NCBI RefSeq assembly: GCF_029542625.1
Contig: NZ_CP120733.1
Span: 1,612,001 to 1,676,000 of the forward strand
Length of the DNA: 64,000 bases
Source of the DNA: Tepidibacter hydrothermalis
GTDB lineage: Bacteria > Bacillota > Clostridia > Peptostreptococcales > Peptostreptococcaceae
Direction: 5' to 3'
A model generated the notes under the pieces. It was given only the letters and a program-made list of their open reading frames with translations. It was not told the origin of the DNA and did not search any database. This document shows, piece by piece, positions 62,089-64,000 of this stretch. Each line of letters starts with the position of its first letter. Positions within the stretch are counted from its first letter, which is position 1. Both the position numbers and the translations under genes were made by a program.

Positions 62089-63807
62089 ATGGAGGATATT
62101 AAAATAGTTTACAATAGGAAATTAGTTTTTTATATTATACTTAGTACTTTAGTTATTAGTTGGATATGTTTAGGTATTATTTCGCCAATCTTTATTTTAG
62201 GTGCAGTATATTTTATATTTTTTTATAAAAATCCAATTAAACTTGATTGGATTAAAAAATCTTTAATTGTTTTTGATTTGCAAAAAAAGGGAATTAAACT
62301 ATACTCTTACGAGAAGGAGATTCCTTGGGATGATATTGATACATATTATATTAAATTTGATTTTTTCAGATATTATCTTTGTATAAAACTAAGAAAAGAT
62401 ATAGTGATGGCAGAAGAAAAAAATTTGTTTTACGAAAAATTACAACAATCAAATATTTTAAATGAAACTCATGAAGGAGATAAAATAATAGAATATCCTT
62501 ATAATTTTATAGAAAGTTCAACTGATGATCTAAAATCAAAAATTGAAATGTTTTTAAAAGAGTATTCTACATATTACCTAGAAAAATCACAAGATAGATT
62601 AGAAATTAATAAAAGTACATTTCAAACATTATGTGTTGGGTTAGGGAGTTTATTGTTTATTAATATACTTGCGAATAATGGTACTTTTTTTCTGATAAGC
62701 TGTTTTATAAGCATACCTATTATATTTAATTTTTTTAAGAAAATAGAACATACTTCATATTTGATTTTAACAAAAAAAGGATTTGAATTTCCTGAGGCAA
62801 ATTTTAAGCTTGATTGGAATGTGATTAAATTAATAGAAGTACAAAAGGGAACGAGGGATACTTCAGGTGCGTTAATTATTTGGTTTAATGATATTCAAAC
62901 TTTTATAAACGAAAATCCAAAATTTTTTTCAAGAATCAATGATGCATTAGATTATGATGAAGAAAAATTGAAAAAAACAGGAAGATTCAAAGTCAAATGT
63001 TCAGAAACTGCAGTAGGAGAAGATGCTTTAAGAGAAGAATTTCAAAAATATATAGATAAATATGGTCAAGTAATTATTCAAAGCGAAGATATTCAGAAGC
63101 ATAATAAACAAGAAGAAAGATATAAAATTATTTATGCTGAAAAGAATTTAAATAATGAAATAGAGAATTTAACTAATGAAACACAAAATAAGCAGAGTAC
63201 AAAGTTAGAAAAAGAAGAAATAAAAGATAATACAATCATAAATATAATAGATGAAAAAAAGGAAATTTTATCTGAAAATAAAACTACTGTAGGCGCTTTA
63301 CCAAACCTAGCATTAGAATGTAATTTAGAACTTCAAAAACTTGTAAGAATTCAATTTAAATCACAGTGTACTTTTGATCAGATGATTCTTTTGAAGGAAG
63401 AAGGAGAGTACTGTTTGGCAGTAAGAGTAGAAGGGTTAAGATTAGATGGCTATTGTATTTTTTTGAAAAATCAAATTAAAACTTTATCTTATTGTCCTGA
63501 TTTTTACAATGAGCTACTTCAAAAAGAATATTATTTTAAATTAAATACAGTACATTATATTGACCTTGAAAAATGGGAGACGATTTTTAACACTTATCAA
63601 GTAAAAAATCATTTTGTAGAAATAAAAACTGTAAATGAAAACTATAAGGGAAAACTTAAAGAAATATCAGAAGAAAAAATGGTATTAAATGCATTTGAAA
63701 TAAAAGATAAAGGTGACTTTAAATCTGTATCTATTGATTTAAAATCAATTACTTTGAGTTCTTTTGAAACCTCTGAATTAATGCTTTTAGAAAAATATAG
63801 TTCTTAA
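62089..63807 (+). CDS. membrane protein with two tandem PH-like modules and a C-terminal domain
   Basis: A 572-aa protein. Residues about 12-50 form two membrane helices, then a module with IPWDDIDTYYIKF. Residues about 182-225 repeat the two-helix hairpin, followed by a similar module (FKLDWNVIKLIEVQ). This tandem layout resembles STM3941-type membrane PH-like proteins. After a Lys/Glu-rich linker (about 355-410) comes a separate beta-rich domain. Function unknown; RBS GGGAG before the ATG. No partner gene is visible at the right edge, where an ATG-less frame opens near 63917. Confidence 0.75.
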   Translation: MEDIKIVYNRKLVFYIILSTLVISWICLGIISPIFILGAVYFIFFYKNPIKLDWIKKSLIVFDLQKKGIKLYSYEKEIPWDDIDTYYIKFDFFRYYLCIKLRKDIVMAEEKNLFYEKLQQSNILNETHEGDKIIEYPYNFIESSTDDLKSKIEMFLKEYSTYYLEKSQDRLEINKSTFQTLCVGLGSLLFINILANNGTFFLISCFISIPIIFNFFKKIEHTSYLILTKKGFEFPEANFKLDWNVIKLIEVQKGTRDTSGALIIWFNDIQTFINENPKFFSRINDALDYDEEKLKKTGRFKVKCSETAVGEDALREEFQKYIDKYGQVIIQSEDIQKHNKQEERYKIIYAEKNLNNEIENLTNETQNKQSTKLEKEEIKDNTIINIIDEKKEILSENKTTVGALPNLALECNLELQKLVRIQFKSQCTFDQMILLKEEGEYCLAVRVEGLRLDGYCIFLKNQIKTLSYCPDFYNELLQKEYYFKLNTVHYIDLEKWETIFNTYQVKNHFVEIKTVNENYKGKLKEISEEKMVLNAFEIKDKGDFKSVSIDLKSITLSSFETSELMLLEKYSS

Positions 63808-64000
63808 ATATAACAGTAATTAAAGTGATGGATGATATGGTATGAAAGTATAATTTTATGCAACTAAAAACCGCAGATATATTATGTAAGCTAAACCATA
63901 ACATGTAATAGAGTAACTAATTAACGATAAAGTTGTAGGATATCAATTTAGAGGAATAGGTAAATCAACTTATAAAGTAATGTTGAATGAAAGCAAACAT

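Noticed and set aside
1-64000. CRISPR array, tRNA, rRNA, prophage or intact IS
   Set aside because: No regularly spaced repeats, cloverleaf or rRNA-like stretches, phage structural genes or complete transposases were recognised.
63808-64000. Start of another gene at the right edge
   Set aside because: A frame opens near 63917 (reading INDKVVGYQFRGIGKSTYKV) but has no start codon or RBS in view, so a gene cannot be called.

Overview
The window is very AT-rich, densely coding DNA with Clostridia-type genes: a Spo0E-like sporulation phosphatase, a PrdD-type proline reductase protein, EFR1 and double-cluster ferredoxin proteins, radical SAM ThiH, many strong GGAGG ribosome binding sites and many rho-independent hairpins. 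I infer an anaerobic, spore-forming member of the Clostridia and cannot go below class. No rRNA, tRNA, CRISPR array, intact transposase or phage module was seen. It is an accessory, drug- and stress-response-rich stretch of single genes and short operons, with decayed gene fragments in the gaps.

Layout. 1-8.4 kb: end of a paired ABC exporter, SelO protein-AMPylase, a small membrane protein, then the most unusual locus: an AraC-type regulator whose sensor half is a paralogue of the enzyme it sits beside, followed by a split Tm-1 pair (UPF0261 protein plus PEP-hydrolase-like TIM barrel) and a Spo0E-like gene. 8.5-20.7 kb: 2H phosphoesterase; a TetR-controlled ferredoxin operon with two matching operators; GNAT; DJ-1/LysR pair; CatB acetyltransferase; PrdD-like protein; TetR; MATE exporter with a MerR regulator and a textbook 19-bp-spacer promoter. 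21-34.3 kb: lipid-anchored glycoside hydrolase; a second MerR/19-bp-spacer promoter driving a UvrA2-like ATPase; DHFR-like, TruA-like, Cu/Zn SOD; glycogen genes glgC and glgA with an APH-fold kinase between them. 34.5-45.6 kb: SDR and haloalkane dehalogenase; membrane coiled-coil plus phosphodiester glycosidase pair; DsbA-like gene with paired operators; two nucleotidyltransferase-fold genes; a Cys/Gly-rich thioredoxin-like protein; an orphan of unknown function; DnaQ-type exonuclease; peptide deformylase. 46-53 kb: MocR regulator, Lrp + LysE exporter, second MATE, maltose acetyltransferase, OFA-type MFS. 53.4-64 kb: PAS-GGDEF-HD-GYP protein and AraC, endonuclease V, barstar-domain immunity-like protein, thiGH behind a possible attenuator leader, and two proteins of unknown function.

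How the genes work together. Much of the window pairs a one-component regulator with the efflux, acetylation or redox gene it appears to control (TetR-ferredoxins, MerR-MATE, MerR-UvrA2, LysR-DJ-1, AraC-Tm-1, Lrp-LysE), and several operators can be read directly. The gaps hold remnants of IS3-like and IS6-like transposases, a two-component system, a STAS protein, an Old Yellow Enzyme and two shortened copies of genes that are intact elsewhere in the same window, so the region has seen repeated insertion, duplication and deletion.
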